Assembly: GCA_024644235.1 (NCBI GenBank)
Contig: JAHELJ010000002.1
Span: 62,001 to 126,000 of the forward strand
Direction: 5' to 3'
DNA from: Lewinellaceae bacterium
GTDB lineage: Bacteria; Bacteroidota; Bacteroidia; Chitinophagales; Saprospiraceae
DNA: 64,000 nucleotides
Shown: positions 17,858 to 28,100 of the stretch, piece by piece
Layout of the letters: the number at the start of each line of letters is the position of its first letter
Numbering within the stretch: position 1 is the first letter of the stretch
Notes under the pieces: generated by a model
Databases searched by the model: none
Told to the model about the DNA's origin: nothing
What the model saw: only the letters and a program-made list of their open reading frames with translations
Program-made: the position numbers and the translations under genes

Positions 17858-20344
17858 ATGACAACTAAAAAAATACCTACATCACTCCTTTTCCTTTTTG
17901 CAATACTTCATGTGAGCCTGAATCATGCGCAGACTTCTGATGGAGCCACAATAACCGGAGTGGTACGTGAATATGAGACGGAAGAACCAATGGAATTCGT
18001 TAATGTAGTGCTTTATCAAACCGGATTCGAAGAACAGGTCAAGGGAACCGTCACCGATCAAGATGGTCATTTTCAGTTTGACGGTATATTGGCAGGTGTC
18101 TACTATCTACAAATGAGTTTCATTGGCTTCGAAAGCAAGACGTCGCGAGAATTTAGGATTTCGTCCCAAGATCAAGAGATTGACCTGCAATCTTTTGATA
18201 TCCAGGCTGCAAGTTACGTCTTCGAACAGGTAGAGGTTGTTGGTCAAAGGACGACCTATGGTGCCGATCTACGCAAGAAGGTTTACAATGTCGAAAAAGA
18301 CCTCATGAGCGGGACCAGCTCTATTCAGGAGATTCTTCAAAATTTGCCATCAGTACGGGTTGATGTCAACGGTCAACTGAGTTTGAGAGGAACAAGCAAC
18401 ATTGCATTCTTTATTAACGGTCGACCCTCTGCCCTGCTTCGATCTGGAGGATCTGCCGCACTGCAGCAGATACCGGCAAATTCGATTGAAAGAGTTGAAG
18501 TAATCACAAGCCCATCTGCTAAGTACAGGCCAGATGGTTTGGGTGGCATCATCAATATTGTGCTGAAAGACGCCAATCGGGAGGGCTTTAATGGAACAAT
18601 GCAAGGCAGTTTGGGTAACCTGGAGAGATATAATGGCAACGTCACCCTCAATTATGGTACCGGTGATGTGAATGTGTTTGGCAGCTACGGCATCAAACAT
18701 GGTAAAACACCACAGGAGATACTTGACCAGCGGATAGACAGGGATGGTAGCGGTCGTGAAATCAGCAACTTCATGAGTCGGAGTGATGCCACCTTTGAGC
18801 AACTGTCTCACTTGATCAATGCCGGCATTATATTTCCAATAGGTGAAAATCAAATCGAAGTTTCAGGTGAATATTTCTATGGAAGGAACGATGACAATTC
18901 CCTGACGAACTGGATGACCCGGGATGATGAAGGACTATCTACTTTTTCGGTTGATCGTGCTTACGATGGTTTCGAAGAAGAATATGATATTGGTATTGCT
19001 CTTGAACGTGAATTTGAAAACGAAGACCATTCCTTTGCGATAGAATTAAATTTTGCTGGCTATGATGAAAAAGAAGACAATTATTATACTGAGCGATTTA
19101 TCACACCAACCTCGTTGAGCCAGCGAAGCAGGAACTTAATTCTAAAGGGAGGGCCAGTCACCGAGTTTGCAGTAGAATATGCTCGTCCTGTTGGTCTGGA
19201 ATCTGAATTGGAGCTGGGTTATCTGGCAGAGTTTGCCAAGGATGATATACAAAATGTAGGTGAGAACCTCGATCCCGATGGGGGTGGGTGGACCAGCGAT
19301 CTACTTAAGACAAATCGTTTCAAGTTTAAACAAAGCATTCATGCCCTTTATGCAGCATTCGGTCACGCTATCGAAGATTTCAGTTTCACAGCGGGCTTGA
19401 GAGCGGAACAAGCATCGATAACTTCCAATCTGCTTACGACTGGTGAGGAGATTCCAAATGATTACTTTAGATTGTATCCAAGTCTTCATCTGACTTATGA
19501 GTTTAGTGATGATGAAGAGCTGGGTCTGGGCTACAGTAAAAGGGTTAATCGAGCCGATCCCGACGAACATAACCCTTTTCCTGAGTACGATGATCCAAGG
19601 ACTCGTGATGCTGGCAACCCTAGATTACTGCCTGAAGTGGTTCATGCTGTGGAACTTGGTTACCGCCTGCAGAAACCATCATTCTCCGTAATGCCAACCT
19701 TGTATTTTCGCCAAAAGAAAGATGGTTTTACTGAGATCAGGGAAATTCAAGATGATACCGTTTTGCACACTAGTTTTATCAATTTTGCAAATGAAAGGTC
19801 AGCCGGATTAGAAATGGTATTTCGCGGTACTGTCAGCCCTGATGTGAACCTGCTTCTGAGTGCCAATGCCTTTTATAACGAACTGGATGCAGCTGATTTA
19901 GGTTTCAATAAGAAAAAGAGCCAGGTCTCGTGGGATTCAAAGTTGGCGGCAAACATTAATCTAACAAGGAATACCTTTGCCCAGGTAAATGCACATTATC
20001 TCTCCTCAAGATTGACTCCGCAGGGAGAATTTCAACCCTTGTTTCTCGTCAATCTCGGACTCCGGCAAGATTTCTGGAAAAAAAGAGCTTCCTTATTATT
20101 TACAGTCTCAGATGTTTTTGCTTCGTTAGAATTTGAAAGCCAAATTGATAATCCAAACCTCTTCTGGAACACGGAGTATGCTCGTAATAATCAAATATTT
20201 CATATAGGTTTTTCTTATAGATTTGGAGAATCTTTTAATTACCGCCAAAAAGGAGAGAAGATCAATTATGAGGACGAGATAGAACATCCTGATTCAGAAA
20301 AACCGGAAGAGGAAGAAGAGGAAGAAGAGGAAGAGGGTGGCTAG
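17858..20344 (+). CDS. TonB-dependent receptor, CarboxypepD_reg / OMP_b-brl_3 type, copy 1
   Basis: An 828-residue outer-membrane receptor. Signal peptide (1-24), carboxypeptidase-regulatory-like beta-sandwich (about 30-110, with TITGVVRE, GTVTDQDGHF and MSFIGFES), plug domain (about 120-230, with SIQEILQNLPSVRVD and GGIINIVLKD), then a large barrel ending near FHIGFSYRFG. A poly-Glu tail (EEEEEEE) follows the barrel and is absent from the paralogue. It takes up or senses an unknown ligand using TonB energy. The secreted-protein gene follows after 41 bp, so the two form one unit. The second receptor at 21542 shares motifs throughout, for example RPDGxGGIIN and DEHNPFxEYDDPR, indicating duplication. 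Confidence 0.9.
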   Translation: MTTKKIPTSLLFLFAILHVSLNHAQTSDGATITGVVREYETEEPMEFVNVVLYQTGFEEQVKGTVTDQDGHFQFDGILAGVYYLQMSFIGFESKTSREFRISSQDQEIDLQSFDIQAASYVFEQVEVVGQRTTYGADLRKKVYNVEKDLMSGTSSIQEILQNLPSVRVDVNGQLSLRGTSNIAFFINGRPSALLRSGGSAALQQIPANSIERVEVITSPSAKYRPDGLGGIINIVLKDANREGFNGTMQGSLGNLERYNGNVTLNYGTGDVNVFGSYGIKHGKTPQEILDQRIDRDGSGREISNFMSRSDATFEQLSHLINAGIIFPIGENQIEVSGEYFYGRNDDNSLTNWMTRDDEGLSTFSVDRAYDGFEEEYDIGIALEREFENEDHSFAIELNFAGYDEKEDNYYTERFITPTSLSQRSRNLILKGGPVTEFAVEYARPVGLESELELGYLAEFAKDDIQNVGENLDPDGGGWTSDLLKTNRFKFKQSIHALYAAFGHAIEDFSFTAGLRAEQASITSNLLTTGEEIPNDYFRLYPSLHLTYEFSDDEELGLGYSKRVNRADPDEHNPFPEYDDPRTRDAGNPRLLPEVVHAVELGYRLQKPSFSVMPTLYFRQKKDGFTEIREIQDDTVLHTSFINFANERSAGLEMVFRGTVSPDVNLLLSANAFYNELDAADLGFNKKKSQVSWDSKLAANINLTRNTFAQVNAHYLSSRLTPQGEFQPLFLVNLGLRQDFWKKRASLLFTVSDVFASLEFESQIDNPNLFWNTEYARNNQIFHIGFSYRFGESFNYRQKGEKINYEDEIEHPDSEKPEEEEEEEEEEGG

Positions 20345-20385
20345 TGAAAAAAGAAATTTGCTCAACAATTAAACAATAATAGACA

Positions 20386-21267
20386 ATGAAATTTATGAGA
20401 AATACGTCTCGTCTGCTTGTATTAGGAGTCTTGTCATCCATACTCTTGGCCACAAATTCATCAATGGCTCAAGACGAAGATGCCAACGAGTACGAATCGT
20501 TTGATCACAGCAATTTTGATGAGAATTCACACATCATCAATAATGAATGGATGCCCTTAAAACCGGGAACCAGATTTGTTTATGCTGGAACAACCATGGA
20601 AGATGATGAGGAGGGACCATTTCCTCACCGCGTGATCATCAATGTGACAGATCTAACTAAAGTGATTGATGGCGTAAAGGCCTTGGTTACTTATGATCTT
20701 GATTACAGTGCCGGTCAACTCGTAGAAGCTGAGCTTGCATTCTATGCCCAAGATAAAGATGGCAATGTGTGGAGGATGGGAGAACATCCAGTTGAATATG
20801 AGGATGGCGAATTGGCAGATGCCCCTTGCTGGTTTGCCGGAATCGAAGATGCAAAAGCAGGAATATCCATGCTGGCAGATCCCTGGGTTGGAACTCCCAG
20901 CTATTCGCAGGGATGGGCCCCGAAAGTAGATTTTACCGATAGAGGCCAGGTGCATGAAATGGGAGTCGAAGCTTGTGTCCCCTATGATTGTTTTGATGAT
21001 GTGCTAGTTATTTCCGAAACGAGCCTCGATGAACCAGGAGCCTTCCAGTTGAAATATTGGGCTCAGGGAGTTGGCAACATTCAGGTAGGGTTTAAAGGAG
21101 ATGATCCTAACCAGGAATTACTAGAATTGGTTGATGTCTTGGAACTCGGTCAAGATGCTTTGGCTGATCTCAGAAACCAGGCTATTGAAATGGAGAAAGA
21201 AGCTTACGAACATAGAAGAACAAGAAGGGTTTATGGACAGACCCCACCTTGCGAACCATTACGTTAG
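20386..21267 (+). CDS. Secreted protein of a 'GNVWxxGE' family, copy 1
   Basis: A 293-residue exported protein with signal peptide (1-28, cleavage near SMAQ) and an acidic mature N-terminus. The core has MPLKPGTRFVYAGTT, a VTDLTKVIDGVKA strand, FYAQDKDGNVWRMGEH, ISMLADPWVGTPSYSQGW, VPYDCFDDVLVISE and KYWAQGVGNIQVG. The same succession of motifs is found in many exported bacterial proteins of unknown function and in the gene at 23995. The order suggests a single beta-rich domain of about 200 residues. It lies 41 bp after the TonB-dependent receptor and before its paralogue, so a partnership (ligand capture or surface display) is a reasonable guess, not shown. Confidence 0.72.
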   Translation: MKFMRNTSRLLVLGVLSSILLATNSSMAQDEDANEYESFDHSNFDENSHIINNEWMPLKPGTRFVYAGTTMEDDEEGPFPHRVIINVTDLTKVIDGVKALVTYDLDYSAGQLVEAELAFYAQDKDGNVWRMGEHPVEYEDGELADAPCWFAGIEDAKAGISMLADPWVGTPSYSQGWAPKVDFTDRGQVHEMGVEACVPYDCFDDVLVISETSLDEPGAFQLKYWAQGVGNIQVGFKGDDPNQELLELVDVLELGQDALADLRNQAIEMEKEAYEHRRTRRVYGQTPPCEPLR

Positions 21268-21541
21268 AAGACTTTATTTGGCCAAGGTAAGGCTAACCTA
21301 TATTAAACTTAGATTTTGCAGTAAATAGCAGTCAAAGATATCTGTAATGGGTGCGGATGAAGTTGGGGAGTCCCGCTATTCAGAGAGATCCATGTGTTCA
21401 AGCACTCTTGATTTGTCCATGTAGGGCCAATCGCCATATTTGGAAAATGATCTTGATAGACTTGATTCATTTGACAAGATTTCTTACGATGACTCCCCAG
21501 CTCGCTTTTACTCCAATTTGCAACCTCAAAAACCCGGAAGT

Positions 21542-23974
21542 TTGAGTAAACTGACAATCTTTTTTTCTTCAGCGAGATCAAAGACATTGGTCACTACTCT
21601 ACTTATTCTCATCCAGGCTCATGTTCTTGTTTCGCAGGACTTGTTGGCAAGCTCTGTACATGGAAGAATTCTCGAGAGCCTGTCTAGCGAGTCAATGCAG
21701 TTCGTAAATGTAGTCCTTAGGAATGCATCGAATGACAGTCTAATTGCAGGCACAGTAACAGATGAGAATGGATTATTTGAATTTGTAACGATCCCAATTG
21801 GTGATTACTTGATTGAAGTGAGTTACGTCGGTTTTGAGACGTTCAGAACTGCAAACTTTTCCATCACGCGGCTTGAGCAAAAGGTCGACCTGGGTCTAAT
21901 CAGCATAAGGTTACATGATGCTGTATTAGATCCTGTGGAAGTCACCGCTCAAGCAAGTACATTTAATTTCTCGGTTGATAGAAAAATCTATAATGTAGAG
22001 AAAGACGTAATGAGTCAAACAGGATCAATTGCCGACGTTCTGCAAAACATCCCTTCGATTTCAGTGGAAGCCGATGGACAAATCTTGTTGAGAGGCACCT
22101 CGAATTTCAACATATTGATAAATGGCCGAGCTTCACAATTGCTTCGTCGCAATGCCTCTCAGACCTTACAACAGATGCCTGCACATCAATTGGAAAGAAT
22201 TGAGGTGATTACTAATCCCTCAGCGGAGTTCAGACCAGACGGTGCCGGTGGAATTATTAATCTTGTAATAAAAAAAGACGTCAGGAGAGGATTTCATGGA
22301 TCATTGCTAGCAAATGCAGGCAACCTGAAAAGATATAATGCAGGAACATTATTAAACTATGGTACCGGTAAAGTTGGTCTTTCTGGTCGCTATGCTATTA
22401 AACATGCAAATTCGCCAAGGCAGGATTTTGATACCAGAATTCAAAGGGGTCCAGTGGGAGAAGTCATTAGTGAATATGAATTCATGTCATCCAGACGGAG
22501 AGATGCCCTATCTCATCTAATGGGTTTTGGGTTCAATATTGAATTTGACGAAAACACCTCTCTTGAATTTGGTGGTGAGTATTTTACCTCTAAGGAGTCA
22601 TCATTGTACAGAGCAGATTGGACGACTAGAACTGAACTACTACAGACAAACCACAGCGAGCGAATGCTTGACGAAACTGAAAAGGAGTACGAATTCTCTA
22701 TTTCTTTTGAAAAAGAATTTGATAATGAACAAAAGCTCACTCTCGATATCACGAATTCAGGATACGATGAATCTGAAGACAACCTATATGATGAAACAAA
22801 ATTGACACCTTCTCTCGATAACACAATTTCCCGTAATCTAATCGAGAAGAGTGGTCCTCTAGCAGAAGTTGCTCTGGAATATTCCTATGCAGTGGAGGAC
22901 TCTGAAATAAAATCGGGATATCTGGGGGAATTTTTAAAAGACAAGATTCACTTCCTGGGAGAAAATTTTTCCTCTTCCCAAGATATTTGGTACGAAGATC
23001 TATCAAGGACAAGCCAATTTAAATTCTCTCAAACGGTTCATGCTTTCTATTCTACCCTAAAAAAGAACTTTGGTTCCTTTGATGTGTCACCTGGAGTACG
23101 GATTGAACAGGCCTTTATCACTTCAGAACTACCGGAAAGGAATGTGAAGATTATCAATAAGTACTTTAAGGTCTTTCCGAGTTTACACCTTGGATTTGAA
23201 ATTAGAGAAGATCGCGAATTGCGGCTTAACTATAGTAAAAGAATAAACCGTCCGGATTCTGATGAACACAATCCATTTGCCGAGTACGATGATCCTCGCA
23301 GCAGGGAAGTTGGAAATCCAGAATTAAGGCCAGAAAACATACATTCAATTGAGCTGGGATACGATCACCAGGATAAGAGATTCACTATCATTCCAAGCAT
23401 TTACTATCGCTATACCTATGATGCTTTCACCGAAATTGAAGAGATTGTAGAAGACAGTGTCCTTCAGAGTCGATACGTTAATCTTGATAATGAAAAGGCC
23501 GGCGGATTAGAGTTGATTCTTGTAGCATATCCGAGCGACGATCTTGATCTAAACCTGAGTACGAATATTTATTATAATGAAATCGATGGAACCAATTTGG
23601 GGTTTCCAAATAAAAAATCGGCAGTAATCTGGGAATCAAAACTCGCATCCAGCTATTTCCTAACCAGATCGACATTTGGTCAGATCAATATTGCCTATCG
23701 ATCCTCACGATTAACTCCTCAAGGTAGACATCGACCTAGATTTCTGGTGAACCTTGGTTTTAGACAAAAATTGTGGAAAGGAAAAGCGGCACTCGTTTTG
23801 ACAATTTCTGATCTGTTCAAAACCTTGAAAAGAGAACGATACATTGATACCTCAGAGTTATACCGTAAAACGGTGCAGGAACGAAAAACTCAGATCTTTC
23901 AGTTTGGATTTAACTATCAATTTGGAAGAAATGATAAAACGAATCAGACCTTAGAGTATGAGGATAGTTTGTAG
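21542..23974 (+). CDS. TonB-dependent receptor, CarboxypepD_reg / OMP_b-brl_3 type, copy 2
   Basis: A paralogue of the 17858 receptor, about 810 residues from the chosen TTG. After a signal sequence (TLLILIQAHVLVSQ) come the regulatory-like domain (SSVHGRILES, TVTDENGLFEF), plug (SIADVLQNIPSISVE, RPDGAGGIINLVIK) and barrel ending QFGFNYQFGR. It lacks the acidic tail of copy 1. The start is uncertain: no in-frame ATG precedes the signal peptide. TTG 21542 puts the signal peptide near the N-terminus, while TTG 21440 would add 34 atypical residues. A T7 run directly downstream (about 21559) makes a frameshift or sequencing slip another explanation. Confidence 0.85.
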   Translation: MSKLTIFFSSARSKTLVTTLLILIQAHVLVSQDLLASSVHGRILESLSSESMQFVNVVLRNASNDSLIAGTVTDENGLFEFVTIPIGDYLIEVSYVGFETFRTANFSITRLEQKVDLGLISIRLHDAVLDPVEVTAQASTFNFSVDRKIYNVEKDVMSQTGSIADVLQNIPSISVEADGQILLRGTSNFNILINGRASQLLRRNASQTLQQMPAHQLERIEVITNPSAEFRPDGAGGIINLVIKKDVRRGFHGSLLANAGNLKRYNAGTLLNYGTGKVGLSGRYAIKHANSPRQDFDTRIQRGPVGEVISEYEFMSSRRRDALSHLMGFGFNIEFDENTSLEFGGEYFTSKESSLYRADWTTRTELLQTNHSERMLDETEKEYEFSISFEKEFDNEQKLTLDITNSGYDESEDNLYDETKLTPSLDNTISRNLIEKSGPLAEVALEYSYAVEDSEIKSGYLGEFLKDKIHFLGENFSSSQDIWYEDLSRTSQFKFSQTVHAFYSTLKKNFGSFDVSPGVRIEQAFITSELPERNVKIINKYFKVFPSLHLGFEIREDRELRLNYSKRINRPDSDEHNPFAEYDDPRSREVGNPELRPENIHSIELGYDHQDKRFTIIPSIYYRYTYDAFTEIEEIVEDSVLQSRYVNLDNEKAGGLELILVAYPSDDLDLNLSTNIYYNEIDGTNLGFPNKKSAVIWESKLASSYFLTRSTFGQINIAYRSSRLTPQGRHRPRFLVNLGFRQKLWKGKAALVLTISDLFKTLKRERYIDTSELYRKTVQERKTQIFQFGFNYQFGRNDKTNQTLEYEDSL

Positions 23975-23994
23975 GGCTTGAGCTCATCGAATAA

Positions 23995-24705
23995 TTATTT
24001 ATTGACAAATCCGTAAGAGGTTAAAAGGAGTTTTTCATCTTGAATCAAACCAACATTCGGCGCATAAGTCTTAAATTCGAATTCGATCAGATTTAAGGCA
24101 GATCCTTCTTTGGTCAGAAGACACTTAGTAAATAGCCCCGCCGGAGTTTCCAGCTCATCATCCAGTTTGATTATTTGACATCGATCCATCGCAATGCCTG
24201 GAGCTTGCTCTTGATAGTACTTCATTCCCACCAGAGGTGATCCCGGCATGATGAGTCCTGCTTCGGCTCCGTTGGTGCCTGCAAGCCAAGCTCCATCATT
24301 GCTGACAATCTTACTTCCTCTGTACATATCGACATCTTCGCCGAAATAGAATACATCTTTCGTCTTGGTGTCTATTGCAAAGAAATTTCTTGAAATCTCA
24401 CTTAGTTCCCCCCTTGTCCATTCACGTTCTTCCAGGACTCTGGTAGTAATCCCATTAATAATTTTTGTTTCATCCAGAACCGTTATTTCAACCTTGCCAG
24501 CAGTTCCTTCTAATACAATCTGATACCCGGGTTCGAGGATGAAATATTGATTCCTTCCGGTCGAAGAAAGATCTCGAGATGTTAGATCAAACTGTGACTG
24601 CCAATTAGATTGATGTTGAAACTTTACTCCGTCAGAGATGCAGGAAAACATAAATGCTGACAGGAGCATCGTAAGTGAAAAATTGATAAAATTGAAAGGG
24701 AACAT
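23995..24705 (-). CDS. Lipoprotein of the 'GNVWxxGE' family, copy 2
   Basis: A 236-residue lipoprotein: hydrophobic N-terminus ending in MFSCIS (lipobox-like). The mature part matches the secreted protein at 20386 motif by motif: YFILEPGYQIVLEGT, VLDETKIINGITTRV, KDVFYFGEDVDMY, GLIMPGSPLVGMKYYQE, ETPAGLFTKCLLTKE and KTYAPNVGLIQ. It faces the second receptor gene tail to tail, 20 bp apart, and is divergent from the RND operon. So each receptor has a family member next to it, one secreted and one lipid-anchored. Function unknown. Confidence 0.72.
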   Translation of the reverse strand: MFPFNFINFSLTMLLSAFMFSCISDGVKFQHQSNWQSQFDLTSRDLSSTGRNQYFILEPGYQIVLEGTAGKVEITVLDETKIINGITTRVLEEREWTRGELSEISRNFFAIDTKTKDVFYFGEDVDMYRGSKIVSNDGAWLAGTNGAEAGLIMPGSPLVGMKYYQEQAPGIAMDRCQIIKLDDELETPAGLFTKCLLTKEGSALNLIEFEFKTYAPNVGLIQDEKLLLTSYGFVNK

Positions 24706-25017
24706 TGATGATAAAATTCTAGATGAAAGAGGTTCCGGTGTACAATAGCCTCAAGATAATCATTAGAAATTACTGAATCCGGATCCAATCGAGAAATACC
24801 TGGATTGCGTGAAGGTATTTGACAATATCAGAATATTTATTAACTTAATATCGCTATGAACGTACTTTGTGAATAGTAATTCCGACCTCGACCAAAATGA
24901 ACACACTATCTAGCCACATCTTGAGAACTATTTTTCTTTACTCGTCACCCATTCAGATCTCCTTCCCGTTATGAATTCAACTTAACCTTCTAGGCCCTTT
25001 TTGCATTCGTCTTAGAA

Positions 25018-25082
25018 CTCGGTGACCGAGGGCTGTCACTAATCATTGGTTTTGGTATTTAATTAGTTGGTGGTACTACCAC
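25018..25082. promoter_or_regulatory. Pair of 13-bp palindromes upstream of the RND operon
   Basis: The 420-bp divergent region 24706-25125 has no credible gene. It contains two perfect odd palindromes with 6-1-6 layout: CTCGGTgACCGAG (25018-25030) and GTGGTAcTACCAC (25070-25082). Their centres are 52 bp apart, close to five helical turns, and the second ends 43 bp before the RND start. Their arms differ in sequence, so they may bind different proteins or be chance. No regulator gene is adjacent. Confidence 0.4.
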
Positions 25083-25125
25083 ATACTGGGTAGTTATTGC
25101 CACTCTTATCGATAATCTGCAAATT

Positions 25126-28100
25126 ATGAAAGGTGTTATTATCTCCAGCATGCAAATACGTGTAGTTATTGTTTGTCTAGCTGCACTCTTAATCATATTT
25201 GGGATCGTACAACTTAAGGAGATGCCGATTGGAGTTTTTCCAGAGTTTGCACCAGTTTATGTAGAGGTACAGACTGAGGCACTAGGTTTGTCTGCTGAAG
25301 AGGTAGAAGAAATACTGACCGTCGCCCTGGAGCAAGACCTATTCAATGGAATCGCCTACTTGGATGAGATCTGGTCTGAATCCATGCCAGGACTTTCACG
25401 AGTTGTTTGTGTATTTGAACCTGGGACGGACCCTATGATTGCCAGACAGGTAGTGGCGGAACGTCTGACACAAGCTCACGCGTTGCCCAATGTATCTAAA
25501 CCTCCGATCATGCTCCAACCTTATTCATCGACGGGTCGAGTTATGAAAGTTGCGTTAACTCCTGCTTCCCAAAACATGTCCCTGATTGACCTGTCAGTTT
25601 TAGCCCGTTGGACTATTCAACCCTACTTAATGGGTGTTCATGGCGTTGCCAATGTGTCGATTTGGGGTCAGCGTAAGAGACAGCTTCAGGTTCAGGTAGA
25701 TCCGGAAGTTTTGCATGCCAATGGAGTTACCTTGCAGGATATCATTAAGACAACTGGGGAAGCTCTCTGGGTGTCGCCATTGACTTATCTCAACTCATCT
25801 ACTCCCGGAACGGGTGGTTTTTTCGATACGCCAAATCAAAGGCTGGGAGTAAGGCATGTATTACCAATCTCTTCCCCCGATGAATTGGCTCAGGTGCCGG
25901 TGTACGGCAAAGACCTGGAATTGGTTTTGGGTGATGTTTCTACCGTTGTTGAGAACCATCAGCCCTTAATCGGTGATGCCATTATCAATGGAAATCAAGG
26001 ATTGCTGCTCGTAGTAGAAAAATTTCCCTGGGCCAGTACCATCGATGTTGCGGAAGCGGTAGAAGATGCGATGGAGAATCTAGGCCCTGGTTTGACGGGT
26101 GTTTCCATTGACACGGAGATCTATCAACCCGCCCGATATCTCGAAGCATCTTTTAACAATCTTCAGATTGGCCTGGCTATCGGACTGAGTTTGGCATTGA
26201 TTGCATTGATATTTTTCTTTTACACCTGGAAGGCTGCTTTGGTCAGCTTTTTTGCCATTACATTTTCCTTAATCGCAGGACTATCGATAATTTACCTCAG
26301 TGGCGCCATAGTGGATATGATGATTATAGCCGGTCTTGTGGCTGCTCTCCTTATAATCATTGATGATGCCATCACCACAGTAGACAACATACGACACAAG
26401 TTAGGTAGTAGTGAAGCCACGAAGAGTGATCGATCTACTGCCTCGTTGGTACTGGAGGCCGTCACAGAAGTCAGAAGTCCTCTTTTGTTTGCTAGTGGCA
26501 TTCTGGTTTTGGCTTTATTGCCTTTTATTTTTATCAGAGGCATTGCCGGTGAGTTCTTACAACCGCTAGCCATTACTTTCTTGCTGGCAATCTTGATATC
26601 AATAGTCACCGCAGTGGTTGTCGTACCCGCATTATCTGTGCTGTTGCTACGTCGATCAGAATCACCTTATCGATCGACCTCAATGGCTACCACACTGCAA
26701 AATGCGCTTTCCAAGTCGGCCAGGCAATTCAATAATAAACCAACTCCTGCCCTTTTCTTGTTCGGTGGCGGAGCTTTACTGGTTATCGTGTTGCTATTTC
26801 TTGTTGATGCAGGCCCGAGGCTTCCGATACCGAAAGAACGGGATTTCGTGGTTGAATGGGAGGGTGCTTACGGAACTTCTCATGAAGAAATGGTGAGGGT
26901 GACAAATGAAGCCATGAACGATCTTCGTACGGTGCCTGGCATAGACAAAGTCGTTGCTCACCTAGGCAGGGCAGTTCTGTCTGACAAAGTAAATAACATA
27001 CACTATGGTGAGATTTGGATTAGCATGGATGATGATGTGGATTATGATGAAACCATCTCAACCTTGCAACAGGTTTTGGATGGCTATTCCAATATAGATA
27101 GCCGCATTACCACCTATCGCCAACAAGTTGTCAACAGATCGCTTACCGGAATTGATCACATGCATGCTGTTCGGGTATATGGAGAAAATTTTGAAATACT
27201 GAAAGCTAAGACCGAGGAAGTACGCAATGTGATCGGTGGACTTGCAGGAATTGAGGATGCCAAAGTCGATATACCACCGATGGAACCGACAATCGAAATC
27301 GAAGTCGATCTTGAGAAAGCCCGGAGATATGGACTGAAACCTGGAGATGTGAGAAGAACTGCTGCCACGCTCCTGGCGGGAATTGAAGTAGGAAGCTTAT
27401 TCGAAGGTCAAAAAGTATTTGATGTAGTGGTTTGGGGCATTCCAGAAGTTCGAAGTAGTATAAGCAGTGTTGAAAATCTCCTAATCGATGCTCCGGACGG
27501 CAGTTTGGTACGAATCTCGGATGTGGCAACAATCAGAGAGAATCCTAATCCAGCCGTAATCAAGAGGGAAAAGGTCAGTCAATACATCGATATTACTTTT
27601 GCTACAGGTAAGCATAAGATCCAGGATCTCCGCGACGACATCAATCTGGCTCTGAGTGAAATCAACTTTCCTCTTGAATATCATGCAGAACTCGTTGGTG
27701 AATTTGCAGAAATAGAAGAAGCCGAGAGCCAAGCACTTGGCATTCTTATAGCCGCAATTATCGGCATCTTCCTCTTGTTACAGGCTGCACTCTGGAGCTG
27801 GAGGCTCGCTCTAGCAGTCTTTCCCGCTTTATTGGTTTCAACCTCTGGTGGATTACTGGTCGCCTTAATTACTGGAGGAAATCTTTCTCTTGGCGAATTG
27901 GTGGGACTGATAGCCATCTTTGGATTAGCCTCTTACCAGGGCATCCTTCTGATCAAGAGTTTTCGCGATTTGCAAGTGAAAGAAGGAAACTCCTTTGATA
28001 AAGAGGCTTTGAATCGAGGACTGGAAGCTCGCATTCCAGCCATCGTTGCTAGCAGTATCACCCTAATGGTCGCATTTCTTCCCTTTATATTCTTTGGTAA

